DNA of 64,000 bases from Chitinophagaceae bacterium (GTDB taxonomy: Bacteria; Bacteroidota; Bacteroidia; Chitinophagales; Chitinophagaceae), in the NCBI GenBank assembly GCA_016719165.1, contig JADKAJ010000005.1, forward strand, positions 279,945-343,944, in the 5' to 3' direction. The position numbers and the translations under genes are program-made. Positions 35,435-43,864 of the stretch are shown piece by piece (the stretch's first letter is position 1; every line of letters starts with the position of its first letter). The notes under the pieces are model-generated. The model had not been told where the DNA came from and did not search any database. It was given only the letters and a program-made list of their open reading frames with translations.

Positions 35435-36625
35435 ATGCAATTATCTTCTTTTTTGCAACGCTTCAATGAACCAGAAACATTGAAAATGGCTAAGCTTGGC
35501 CGTGAACTAAGAGCCAAAGGGATTGATGTTATAGATCTGAGTTTAGGGGAACCTGATTTTGACACACCCCGGCACATCAAAGAAGCTGCTGTTAAAGCGA
35601 TACAGGATAACTGGAGCCACTACAGCCCGGTGCCCGGGTTTCTTGATTTACGGGAAGCTGTTTGTACAAAACTGAAAAGAGATAATGATCTTGACTATAA
35701 GCCTGAAAATATAGTTGTATCTACAGGTGCCAAGCAAAGTCTGGCGAATGCAATGCTTGCATTGGTAGATGAAGGAGAGGAAGTGATAATTCCCACCCCT
35801 TACTGGGTTACATATAGTGAGCTGGTAAAAATTGCAAGGGGTAAAGTGGTGGAGATCAAAAGTACACCACAGCAGGGATTCAAAATAAATGCAGCCCAGC
35901 TGGAAGCTGCTATTACTCCAAAATCAAAACTGTTCCTGTTCTCCTCTCCCTGCAACCCAAGTGGTGCTGTTTACAGCAGGAAAGAGCTGGCTTCATTGGT
36001 TGAAGTTTTTAAAAAACATCCGGGTATCCTCATCCTGTCTGATGAGATTTATGAATATATCAACTATGTTGGTAAACATGAGAGCATTGCACAGTTTGAA
36101 GAAATTAAGGAAAGGGTCATCATTGTAAACGGGCTGAGTAAGGGATTTGCCATGACAGGCTGGAGGCTGGGTTATATAGCTGCTACTCCGGAAATTGCAA
36201 AAGCCTGTGAAAAAGTACAGGGACAGTTTACCAGCGGTACTAATTCAATCACTCAAAAAGCTGCTGTTGTTGCACTCACCACTGATTTGCGTCCATCAAT
36301 GCAGATGACGGAGGAGTTTGCCAGGAGAAGAAAAAAAGTACTGGAGATCGTTAAAGCAATACCAGGTATTACCTGTCCTGAACCCGAAGGGGCTTTCTAT
36401 ATTTTCCCGGATGTAAGTGCTTACTATGGTAAATCAAACGGCGAAACAACGATCAGCAATGCAGCTGATATTTCCATGTATCTTTTGAATACGGCCCATG
36501 TTTCTTCTGTAATGGGGGATGCATTTGGAGAGCCAAAATGTGTTCGCTTTTCATTTGCGAACAGCATGGAAAAAATTGAAGAAGGGTGGAAGCGGATCAA
36601 AGAGGCGTTGGCTAAATTAAAATAA
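35435..36625 (+). CDS. PLP-dependent aminotransferase, AspC-like
   Basis: 396 aa, fold-type I class I aminotransferase. Recognisable segments are SLGEPDFDTPRHIKEAA, STGAKQSLANAM (phosphate cup), PTPYWVTY, SSPCNPSGAVY, LSDEIYEYINY and the Schiff-base lysine in VNGLSKGFAMTGWRLGY. The last Arg of the family (substrate carboxylate) is expected in CVRFSFAN. Most likely aspartate aminotransferase or a broad-range homologue. It follows the serine hydrolase by about 90 bp and converges with the thioredoxin-like gene 4 bp away. Confidence 0.92.
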   Translation: MQLSSFLQRFNEPETLKMAKLGRELRAKGIDVIDLSLGEPDFDTPRHIKEAAVKAIQDNWSHYSPVPGFLDLREAVCTKLKRDNDLDYKPENIVVSTGAKQSLANAMLALVDEGEEVIIPTPYWVTYSELVKIARGKVVEIKSTPQQGFKINAAQLEAAITPKSKLFLFSSPCNPSGAVYSRKELASLVEVFKKHPGILILSDEIYEYINYVGKHESIAQFEEIKERVIIVNGLSKGFAMTGWRLGYIAATPEIAKACEKVQGQFTSGTNSITQKAAVVALTTDLRPSMQMTEEFARRRKKVLEIVKAIPGITCPEPEGAFYIFPDVSAYYGKSNGETTISNAADISMYLLNTAHVSSVMGDAFGEPKCVRFSFANSMEKIEEGWKRIKEALAKLK

Positions 36626-36629
36626 CAAT

Positions 36630-37376
36630 TTAGTCAGTACCCGCCGGTTCATTCTTAAGGGCAGTTTGCCTGAGTTCTTCAATTGATTTCTTCAGCCAGT
36701 AAACAGTGTTACTGCTAAGGCCGGAGCTGTGGAAATAAACTTTTCCATCCGGCGAAATCACCACATTGGTCGGGTAGGAGTTTAACCCGTATTGGTTGGA
36801 TATATAACGGCCATCATCAATGATTTTATAGCCAAACGGATGTGTTTTCAGAAAATCTTTCAATTCATGTTTTTGATCCAGCGCCACGGCAAGGAACACA
36901 ATCGAGCTGTCTTCCTTAAATGTTTCTGTTAATTGATGCAGGTCAGGTATTTCCTTCTGACAAGGCGGGCAATTGATAAACCAGAAATTTAAAACGATCG
37001 TTTTCCCGGCAAGCTCTTTTGTATTTATTTTTTTGCCGGTAATATCCCTTGCTTTAAAATGGGAAAAACTACTTCCTGTTTTGAAGTATTTGCTTTCCTT
37101 TGGTTTTGGCAGGGAGGTCATCCTTTTTTCAAATTCTTCATCGGAAAGCCTGGTAATAATAAATGCAGTATTTTCTAATTGTGGATATTCAGGTCTGATA
37201 CTGTAGCGGCCTGTATACAATAATTTATTCCAGATGGCGTAGGGGAATGTGGTGCCGCTTGTATCTTTTACTACCGAATTCTCCGTGAGCTTCACTTTTG
37301 AGGATGCCGGTTTCTGGGCGATTGCGGGTAATACAAGGGTGATGAAAAATGCAATGGCAGCAAGTATTCTTTTCAT
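36630..37376 (-). CDS. TlpA-like periplasmic thioredoxin
   Basis: 248 aa. A signal peptide (ILAAIAFFITLVLPAIA) precedes an unassigned N-terminal part of about 85 residues, followed by a thioredoxin/AhpC-TSA domain. The active site is NFWFINCPPCQKEIPDLHQL (CPPC) and the cis-Pro loop is SYPTNVVIS. The family reduces disulfides in the cell envelope, for example during cytochrome c maturation, for which ccmE and ccmF are in this window but far away. It lies downstream of coaE on the same strand. Confidence 0.9.
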   Translation of the reverse strand: MKRILAAIAFFITLVLPAIAQKPASSKVKLTENSVVKDTSGTTFPYAIWNKLLYTGRYSIRPEYPQLENTAFIITRLSDEEFEKRMTSLPKPKESKYFKTGSSFSHFKARDITGKKINTKELAGKTIVLNFWFINCPPCQKEIPDLHQLTETFKEDSSIVFLAVALDQKHELKDFLKTHPFGYKIIDDGRYISNQYGLNSYPTNVVISPDGKVYFHSSGLSSNTVYWLKKSIEELRQTALKNEPAGTD

Positions 37377-37425
37377 GATAAGGTTTTGATGTTTTAAGAT
37401 ATACTTATTGGGAATTCTTAAAGTA

Positions 37426-38013
37426 TCAATTTTTTGGGGATACGAGTTTCTGGTGCAGGGCCAGCACCTGTGGGATCACCGGTTCCTGTTCATCATTGGT
37501 GATAATAAAATCGCAAAGTTTCATTTTTAGCTCTTCATTAATCTGGCGGCTTATGCGTTTCAGGATCTCTTCCACCGGCAGACCGTCTCTTTTTATTACC
37601 CGTTGTATACGTAGCTGCCGGGGTGCATAAACCCCGATTATATAGTCTAGATTTTCGGATGCGCCACTTTCAAAAAGCAAGGCAGCCTCCTTAATGGCAT
37701 AAGGTGCGGTTTGTTGCTGCAACCAGGTTTCGGCATCTTTTATGGTAGCCGGATGGATAATCGAATTGAGCAGCTCCAGTTTTTTCGTATCATTAAAAAC
37801 AAGTGACGCAATATATTTCCTGTCAAGCACTCCCTCCTTATAACTGTCTTTTCCAAAAAGCTGCATGACCGATTGTTTCAGGTCTTCATTGCTGTTCATT
37901 AATTCTTTAGCGGCATCATCTGCATAATACACAGGTATGCCCAGCGTTTCAAATATCTTCGCTATGGTTGATTTCCCGCTGCCAATACCACCTGTTAGAC
38001 CGACACGAATCAT
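37426..38013 (-). CDS. coaE: Dephospho-CoA kinase
   Basis: 195 aa, normal length. The P-loop is GLTGGIGSGKST at the N-terminus; VYYADDAAKELM, the catalytic IHPATIKDAE region and EAALLFESG are typical, as is the lid R in RVIKRDGL. It phosphorylates dephospho-CoA at the 3' OH, the last step of CoA synthesis. In this phylum the gene usually follows yajC, as here. A bidirectional-looking hairpin lies between the two genes. Confidence 0.94.
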   Translation of the reverse strand: MIRVGLTGGIGSGKSTIAKIFETLGIPVYYADDAAKELMNSNEDLKQSVMQLFGKDSYKEGVLDRKYIASLVFNDTKKLELLNSIIHPATIKDAETWLQQQTAPYAIKEAALLFESGASENLDYIIGVYAPRQLRIQRVIKRDGLPVEEILKRISRQINEELKMKLCDFIITNDEQEPVIPQVLALHQKLVSPKN

Positions 38014-38066
38014 TAATTTGTTTAATTATTATTTTGGAATGACAATTCAGTTGGTAAGGTAAAAAC

Positions 38067-38092
38067 AAAACCGGATGATTACACCCGGTTTT
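38067..38092 (-). terminator. Hairpin between yajC and coaE
   Basis: AAAACCGG/CCGGTTTT stem (38067-38074, 38085-38092) with a 10-nt loop. On the minus strand it is followed by TTTTGTTTTT-type sequence, so it may end the nusB-DUF1573-yajC unit and attenuate coaE. Confidence 0.6.
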
Positions 38093-38114
38093 ATTTTATT
38101 CATTTGATCAGTGA

Positions 38115-38453
38115 TTATTTTTTTTCAGCTGCTGCTGGCTTATTCAGGGCTGCTGTCCAATCCATACTGATAGCTGATTTTTCAATTTTTATATAGCTGC
38201 CCGGGCTTATTTCAATGTTCAGTGTTCCGTCATCATTCACTTTATTGATAGTACCGTGAATACCGGCAATAGTGACGATTTTTTCACCTTTGCCCAGGTT
38301 CTCAATGAACACTTTCTGGTTCTTAGCCCTTTTAGCCTGCGGGCGGATAAAGAACAGCCAGAACACCAGGATCATTAAACCTAAAAAGATAAACTGGAAA
38401 CCACCAAAACCGGTCGACTCAGCCTTTGCCTGTAATAAATAAAATGTAAACAT
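38115..38453 (-). CDS. yajC: Sec translocase accessory subunit YajC
   Basis: 112 aa. One membrane helix (GFQFIFLGLMILVFWLFFIRP) ending FFIRPQAKRAKNQ is the family hallmark, followed by a small SH3-like domain (LGKGEKIVTIAGIHGTINKV) and an Ala/Pro/Lys tail. It associates with SecDF, encoded 4 kb away. It sits 11 bp downstream of the DUF1573 gene, so co-transcribed. Confidence 0.93.
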   Translation of the reverse strand: MFTFYLLQAKAESTGFGGFQFIFLGLMILVFWLFFIRPQAKRAKNQKVFIENLGKGEKIVTIAGIHGTINKVNDDGTLNIEISPGSYIKIEKSAISMDWTAALNKPAAAEKK

Positions 38454-38464
38454 GCTTTATTGTT

Positions 38465-38923
38465 TTATTGTTTGTCGTTGATTTCTCCAACGAATGTTAA
38501 TGTATGATCTTTTGCAGGATTGGTATTGGCGATCACATGTACCTGCTTGGTGATCGTACCACTTCCGCTGCCATTAAATTTTGCTTTGATAGTACCTTCC
38601 TGCCCGGGGGCAAAAGGTTGTTCCGGCTTTTCCGGGATTGTACATCCGCAGGAAGCAGATACGTTTTCTATGATAAGGTTTTTAGAACCCGAATTTTTAA
38701 AGCGCCAGGTTATTTCAATTTCTTTATCCTTCGTAAGCTTTCCCAGATTCTGGGTTGTCGAATCGAGCCATTGAATGGTCGTAAAGTTGGTAGTATCGTT
38801 CTTGGCTTTTTCAATTTCTTCTTTACTCATAGTGACAACAGGCGCCTCCTTTTTGTCCATATTTTTGCAGGCAACAAAACCAAATGCTACCAGCAGTAAT
38901 AATGCTCCATTTTTCATTTTCAA
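38465..38923 (-). CDS. DUF1573-domain lipoprotein
   Basis: 152 aa. The leader ends in a lipobox (FGFVAC), so it is probably a lipoprotein. The DUF1573 immunoglobulin-like domain (about 50-150) is clear from EITWRFKNSGSKNLIIENVS, ASCGCTIPEKPEQPFAPGQEG (in part) and TLTFVGEI. The two cysteines in SASCGCT are family-typical. Function unknown; the position between nusB and yajC is conserved in this phylum. Confidence 0.9.
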   Translation of the reverse strand: MKMKNGALLLLVAFGFVACKNMDKKEAPVVTMSKEEIEKAKNDTTNFTTIQWLDSTTQNLGKLTKDKEIEITWRFKNSGSKNLIIENVSASCGCTIPEKPEQPFAPGQEGTIKAKFNGSGSGTITKQVHVIANTNPAKDHTLTFVGEINDKQ

Positions 38924-38986
38924 TGTTTTTAGTTCCAGATAAGTTATTGGGATTGCAAATGTAGAAAAAACTGTTGAGCTGGCCGT

Positions 38987-39913
38987 TTATGGTTTTTTGT
39001 AATCTACTTTCTGCATTTTTCCCTGCAGCACCAGCTCTTTGTGAATATTATCCAATATTCCATTGACAAACTGGCCGCTTTGCTGGGTGCTGTAATCCTT
39101 GGCCAGGTCAATATACTCGTTGATGGTTACTTTGGGCGGGATCGTTTCAAAATATAAAAATTCAGCAACACCCATTTTCATCATGATCATATCCAGCTGG
39201 GCAATACGTTCCGGGTCCCAGTTTTTCAGTTTTGGAATGATCAGTGTTTGCAGGTGCTCATTTTTTTCCCAAACGGTTTGCAGCAGGTTCCGGGCAAATT
39301 GCTCCTTGTCCGTACTCATCATCTGCTTAAACGCTACATGACCGGGTTTTTGAAGGTAGCCGGTCAGGATCTGTACCACCATTTCACCGTCATCATCCCA
39401 GTTAGTGAAGTTTTCTTCAATATGTGAAACAAAAATCTCATTGGCCAGCATCAGGTCGTTGAGAATAAATTCAAGGATCTTCTTTTCCTCGCTTTTTTCT
39501 CTTGATGGGTTACTGATATATGTTTTGTATTCCGGCGTATCAGTGAGGGTAAGGTAGATCTTTCGAATCAGCTCCCTGTCGGCAATTAATTCGGGCTTTT
39601 CTTTGGTAAATTGTTCTTTTAACGCCTCGTCTTCCATCATCTTCCACAATAATTCATTGCCGGCAAGTTTGATATTTACATTCAGGTCCTGTGCCGTAGG
39701 TAAATGTTTGGAAGCTTTCTGGTGCGCATCTTTTTCAGCATACCGGGTTACTTCTGTGAGAAACCAAATAAGATAAACAAGAAGGGATCGGGTTTGGTCG
39801 AAATGCTGTTGTAATAGTTTCTGTGGTTCACCGGGCTTCACTTCATTTTCTAATGTGGAAAGAGTATACAGTGTTTGCATCACTTTTACCCGGATATTTC
39901 TTCTGCTGATCAT
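38987..39913 (-). CDS. nusB: Transcription antitermination factor NusB, long form
   Basis: 308 aa, about twice the E. coli protein, as is usual in Bacteroidetes where an N-terminal half is added. It starts MISRRNIRVKVMQTLY and the classical NusB core lies in the C-terminal half: NEYIDLAKDYSTQQSGQFVN followed by GILDNI. NusB binds boxA RNA with NusE in rRNA antitermination. It heads the block nusB, DUF1573, yajC, (coaE). Confidence 0.93.
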   Translation of the reverse strand: MISRRNIRVKVMQTLYTLSTLENEVKPGEPQKLLQQHFDQTRSLLVYLIWFLTEVTRYAEKDAHQKASKHLPTAQDLNVNIKLAGNELLWKMMEDEALKEQFTKEKPELIADRELIRKIYLTLTDTPEYKTYISNPSREKSEEKKILEFILNDLMLANEIFVSHIEENFTNWDDDGEMVVQILTGYLQKPGHVAFKQMMSTDKEQFARNLLQTVWEKNEHLQTLIIPKLKNWDPERIAQLDMIMMKMGVAEFLYFETIPPKVTINEYIDLAKDYSTQQSGQFVNGILDNIHKELVLQGKMQKVDYKKP

Positions 39914-39997
39914 TACTTAAGAACTATTTGAAGCGGCAAAGATAGGGAAGCAGCTTCGTATTGCTGCATTATGCTCTATAATTAAGAACGGAAAAAA

Positions 39998-40127
39998 GAG
40001 GCTGTCAAAAAAGCAAACAAATTTGTCACATTGAGTTTATCGAAATGCGTACAAATTTGTTTACCAATCATTGTCATATTTCGGCTATGCTCAATATGAC
40101 AATGATTGGGGCTTTTTAGACAGCCTC
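39998..40127. repeat. 130-bp structured repeat, copy 1
   Basis: Outer stem: GAGGCTGTC pairs with GACAGCCTC, extended inward by AAAAAGC/GCTTTTT after one A-A mismatch. Inside are two hairpins: a perfect 12-bp stem (40015-40026 with 40051-40062, 24-nt loop) and a perfect 17-bp stem (40064-40080 with 40093-40109, 12-nt loop TCGGCTATGCTC). On the minus strand the element follows the M43 protease gene and ends in T6, so it can act as its terminator. A second, diverged copy is at 53345-53475. Confidence 0.88.
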
Positions 40128-40151
40128 CTGTTAATTAATTATTTCAATACG

Positions 40152-43100
40152 TTACTCTTTTACAAACCGGAGCAGCTCAGTGCCTGCAGCGCTGGTCATC
40201 CTCACAAAATAAAAACCGGCAGGAAGTGCACTAACATTTATTTCTTTTTTTAATGACAGGCTGCTGATATTTTCCCGTTGAATCACCTGCATGTTCGGCG
40301 TATATATTTCAATAGCACATTTATTAACCGGTGTTCCAAAATTAATTGTCAGGATATCTTTTGCGGGCACAGGATAAAGGAATGCTTTTGTTTGTCCTTT
40401 GCTGATATCCACCGCAACGATTCTGCTGTACCTGAAGTTGTCATCCAGGTCGGTCTGTTTCAAACGATACCAGGTTGTTCCTTTGGCCGGTTTTATATGC
40501 AGGTATTCATATTGCTGTACAGTTGTTGAATTGCCTTTTGAAGCCACTGTTGCCAGCGGAACAAAATTTATTCCATCATTACTGACTTCAATAGTGAAGT
40601 CCCTGTTATGCTGTTCGAAACTGGTGACCCATTTTACTACAGTATTTTGAGCACTGTTTGCAGTTGCCGTAAATTCGGTGAGTGAAACCGGAAGAACAAC
40701 AGCTGCATCCACCAGGAAGAAACGGGAGAACCCGGTAAAAGGGGCAGTAAATACAGTGGTGCCTGATCCCAGCGTGGTAACAGTTGGCGTTACCAGCACT
40801 GTATTAGTCGCATTGGCTGCAGCGGCAGAGGCGGCTGTAGTTTTTGCAATACGCAATAAAGCAGGGTTCTTACCATCCAGCTCTGTATTGTCAAAATATA
40901 ACGAGATAGTATAACCTGTTGTGGAGAAATTGGTGGTTGGGGTTACCGCAAACACTTTTGCTGAACGTTGCCCACCCAATGAATTGACCCAGGTAGTACC
41001 GCCGGCTTCCAGGGAAGCATTGACACAGCCCAGTGAAGCATTGACATTACTTAGCCTGAACAAGAGCCTGCTGTTATTGGAATAAAAATAATCCTCACTG
41101 CCCACTGCAATATGATTGGCAGCGGTGGAGCCGGCAATTGTTTCAATGGTCGTACCCGTGCCGGAAACATCCAGCCTGATGATGGGTTTTATACCCGTGC
41201 CATAATATGTTACGGAACTGAAAGAGCCGGAACAATTGACTCCGTTCTGAAAAAACATGTTTCCCTGCGAAGCAGTACCACCATCAGAATAAGCCCCCAC
41301 CTGGTCTGCAAAATTTCCTGCATCTGCTGTAGTATTATCAAAACAAATTTCAATGGCAAGATTGCTGCTGCCATTCCAGTTAAAAGCTGTTCCTAATGAA
41401 AAACTGTTCCAGCCTGCTACTGTCGAAACCGATGCACTTGAGTAAACTGTTGTCATTCCGCCGATCACCGTCACAGTTCCATCTACCAGGTTGGCAGTGT
41501 TGGTATGTGCCATTTTTATTGTGAAATTGGTAAAAGGCCTTGTGCTTAATTTTGAATTAATAAAAAGTTGCAGGGAGGTTATACTTCCTGTTGTCATTCC
41601 CGCCGCTGTCAACTCACTGGCTTTATACAGGTATTGTCCCCGCTGGCTTTGTTGCCTTGCATCAAAAGGTCCCCCGTTAACGGTGAAAGCAATGGTACCA
41701 ATAGAATATGTTCCGCTTGATGTTCCGGTAGGAGCCTGGTCATTGTCGGAAACTGTCAGGGTATGGGTAGGAGTGGTAGTTCCTTTAGTGGCATCACCAC
41801 CTCCGTTATTTACAGTAAAATCCAGTATGATCGTTTCAGCAGATTCTACACTTGCATCATCATACACTCTTACGGTAAAACTTTGAGCAGTTGTTGAGCC
41901 GCTATTGAAAGTAAGAACATCACTCGGGCTGCTGAAATTACCATTGGTGGTCACATCATAGTCAAGCCCTTTTATCGCTGTACCGCTATAAGTAAGTGTT
42001 GCAGTTGCTGTAGCTGTTGGGGCGGCACCAATCGTCATCTGGTAAGTATAGTCAGTGTAACGGCGGCAGCCACTTAATGTTCCGGAAATATTTTCTGTTT
42101 GGGAAGAGGTGGCCAGCGCAAAATTTATCGTTGTGCCACAGGGTACCAGCGCAAGGTTTCCGGGGTCTACCAGGCTTGCCCTTGATGGCAAGGACATAGC
42201 GGCCTGTGCCCTTGCTTTTTGTCCATTGGTAAATAATGTATAGCAATTTGTATAACTCATAAAATTGCTTTCTGTATTGATCGTGTAATTGTTGGGAGGG
42301 GCGCAAACATTGGCACCGGTGCGGCAGGCGAAGCTGTATACACCTGTTCCGGCATTGAAATTATTAAAGATCGGGTCTGTATCACAAACCCTGTCGCCGT
42401 CAGTTGTACAATTTGCATTAGCCGGACATTGCGTATTGTTAGCTGAACCCTGGAAGGGATGATAGAGATTAAGGGCATGACCAATTTCGTGCGGTAAAGT
42501 TTTTTCCCCTGCGGTCATTTGCGTAGCCAGCATCACAGTTCCGTCCAGCGAGGAGGAAGCTCCGGGGAAATAAGCAAAGCCTGCAATAAACTGACCGGAT
42601 GTGCCATCTGCACCATCAAGCTTATTTACTATCCATATATTATAATAATCAGCAGGGTTCCACCGGGCCAAATTCTTCATCGTCAGTTCGGGGCAGCCGG
42701 AGGAGGTTTGAACATTGACGCCATTCGCAACATAGTTGGGAAGGGAAGAAGCATCAACCCTGTCAATACCATTCGTTGAGCCACAGGATGGGGTTCGTTG
42801 GGCCAGGGCAAACTGCACTTCCATATTTACAATACCGCCGCCTTCAACGGGAGCAGTCATCCCGGGATAGGTACCTGCAAAAGTCTGGTTCAAATAATTG
42901 ATAGCACCGATGATCTGCGCATCAGTTGGGTTATAAATAGTGCCCACTGCCCCGCCGGTATGCATTACATGGACAACAACCGGAATGGTATATAAAGCCC
43001 CGATGCGGCCGGTTCGTTGCAGCAGTTCCGGGTGTGCATTGATATAACGCTGAATTGACTGTTCATTCAGTTCAACCTGGCGGGCATAATCCGGGTTGCG

Positions 43101-43211
43101 TTCCATCAATTGAGAATGTAAATGGTCAAAACCGCAGGGAGGTTGTGCCTGTAAAGTGGCATATGTAAACACAACAAGCAGTAAAAAAAGGATCAGGTGT
43201 CTTTTCAGCAT
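40152..43211 (-). CDS. M43-type zinc metalloprotease, T9SS cargo
   Basis: 1019 aa. Signal peptide (HLILFLLLVVFTYATLQAQ), then a pappalysin/ulilysin-like domain with the zinc motif HEIGHALNLYH (HEIGH at 241-245), a nearby GDRVCDTDP and a Met-turn region NFMSYT. Behind it are a Calx-beta-like domain (about 355-490, YTDYTYQMTIGAAPTATATA and VSDNDQ), a beta-rich region, and a fibronectin-like segment (LTEFTATANSAQNTVVKWVT). The C-terminus (about 945-1019, LYPVPAKDILTINFG to ELLRFVKE) is a T9SS type A sorting domain, so it should be secreted and cell-surface attached. Calcium binding by the Calx-beta domain is likely from the family. Confidence 0.92.
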   Translation of the reverse strand: MLKRHLILFLLLVVFTYATLQAQPPCGFDHLHSQLMERNPDYARQVELNEQSIQRYINAHPELLQRTGRIGALYTIPVVVHVMHTGGAVGTIYNPTDAQIIGAINYLNQTFAGTYPGMTAPVEGGGIVNMEVQFALAQRTPSCGSTNGIDRVDASSLPNYVANGVNVQTSSGCPELTMKNLARWNPADYYNIWIVNKLDGADGTSGQFIAGFAYFPGASSSLDGTVMLATQMTAGEKTLPHEIGHALNLYHPFQGSANNTQCPANANCTTDGDRVCDTDPIFNNFNAGTGVYSFACRTGANVCAPPNNYTINTESNFMSYTNCYTLFTNGQKARAQAAMSLPSRASLVDPGNLALVPCGTTINFALATSSQTENISGTLSGCRRYTDYTYQMTIGAAPTATATATLTYSGTAIKGLDYDVTTNGNFSSPSDVLTFNSGSTTAQSFTVRVYDDASVESAETIILDFTVNNGGGDATKGTTTPTHTLTVSDNDQAPTGTSSGTYSIGTIAFTVNGGPFDARQQSQRGQYLYKASELTAAGMTTGSITSLQLFINSKLSTRPFTNFTIKMAHTNTANLVDGTVTVIGGMTTVYSSASVSTVAGWNSFSLGTAFNWNGSSNLAIEICFDNTTADAGNFADQVGAYSDGGTASQGNMFFQNGVNCSGSFSSVTYYGTGIKPIIRLDVSGTGTTIETIAGSTAANHIAVGSEDYFYSNNSRLLFRLSNVNASLGCVNASLEAGGTTWVNSLGGQRSAKVFAVTPTTNFSTTGYTISLYFDNTELDGKNPALLRIAKTTAASAAAANATNTVLVTPTVTTLGSGTTVFTAPFTGFSRFFLVDAAVVLPVSLTEFTATANSAQNTVVKWVTSFEQHNRDFTIEVSNDGINFVPLATVASKGNSTTVQQYEYLHIKPAKGTTWYRLKQTDLDDNFRYSRIVAVDISKGQTKAFLYPVPAKDILTINFGTPVNKCAIEIYTPNMQVIQRENISSLSLKKEINVSALPAGFYFVRMTSAAGTELLRFVKE

Positions 43212-43392
43212 AGGATATTAGTATTAAAAAACAAATATAACGGTCACAATCAACAGATGCAACCTTCTTTATTATACGCCGGTAAAAGTGAAAAATTGTC
43301 TTGTTATCGCCATAAAGTGTAAGTTTTTCAGTAGTAATTCTGTAACGGAATGAAAAAATGTCCTTTTTACCCCTCCGGCATAGTATTTACTG

Positions 43393-43400
43393 TACCTTCG
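43393..43400 (+). promoter_or_regulatory. Candidate -7 box for groES
   Basis: TACCTTCG, one base from TAnnTTTG, 80 bp before the groES ATG. The same octamer is found upstream of the ABC-F gene (51160-51167). No CIRCE inverted repeat is present. Confidence 0.38.
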
Positions 43401-43403
43401 CCG

Positions 43404-43449
43404 CCCATCATCAGGAAAATTTGATGGGAGACCTGTTGAAAGGTCTTTT
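43404..43449 (+). promoter_or_regulatory. Two consecutive hairpins in the groES leader
   Basis: Hairpin 1 pairs CCCATCA (43404-43410) with TGATGGG (43422-43428); hairpin 2 pairs AGACCT (43429-43434) with AGGTCT (43441-43446) and is followed by TTTTA. They directly abut. Their position between a candidate promoter and the ATG suggests an attenuator or mRNA stabiliser; function is not shown. Confidence 0.5.
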
Positions 43450-43480
43450 ATAGCATTCAAAAACTCAAAATCAATACATT

Positions 43481-43762
43481 ATGGCTAAGAAAGTCAATGT
43501 TACCCCACTTCATGACAGGGTAATTGTAAAAGCTGCCGCGGCAGAAGAAAAAACAGCTGGTGGCATTATCATCCCCGATACCGCTAAGGAAAAACCACAG
43601 CGTGGTACGGTGATAGCAGCAGGTCCCGGTAAAAAAGACGAACCTGTAACAGTAAAAACCGGAGACACGGTTTTATATGGCAAATACGCAGGAACAGAGA
43701 TCCAGATCGATGGTGATGATTACCTGATCATGAGAGAGTCTGACATTCTGGCGATAGTTTAA
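43481..43762 (+). CDS. groES: Co-chaperonin GroES
   Basis: 93 aa. It begins MAKKVNVTPLHDRVIVKAAA and has the mobile loop EEKTAGGIIIPDTAKEKPQR and the roof/ending YGKYAGTEIQIDGDDYLIMR. It caps the GroEL ring encoded 102 bp downstream. The intergenic gap contains a small ATTGGCA/TGCCAAT hairpin (43786-43810). Confidence 0.97.
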   Translation: MAKKVNVTPLHDRVIVKAAAAEEKTAGGIIIPDTAKEKPQRGTVIAAGPGKKDEPVTVKTGDTVLYGKYAGTEIQIDGDDYLIMRESDILAIV

Positions 43763-43864
43763 GCAGCCTCCCGTTAGCAATCGGGATTGGCAATAAGACA
43801 ATCTGCCAATTAAAAAAATCATTGTCAAATTATCGAATTAACTAATTATCAAATTTTAATAATT

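Noticed and set aside
43212..43480. CIRCE/HrcA operator upstream of groES
   Set aside because: The TTAGCACTC-N9-GAGTGCTAA repeat is not present; only the hairpins listed were found.
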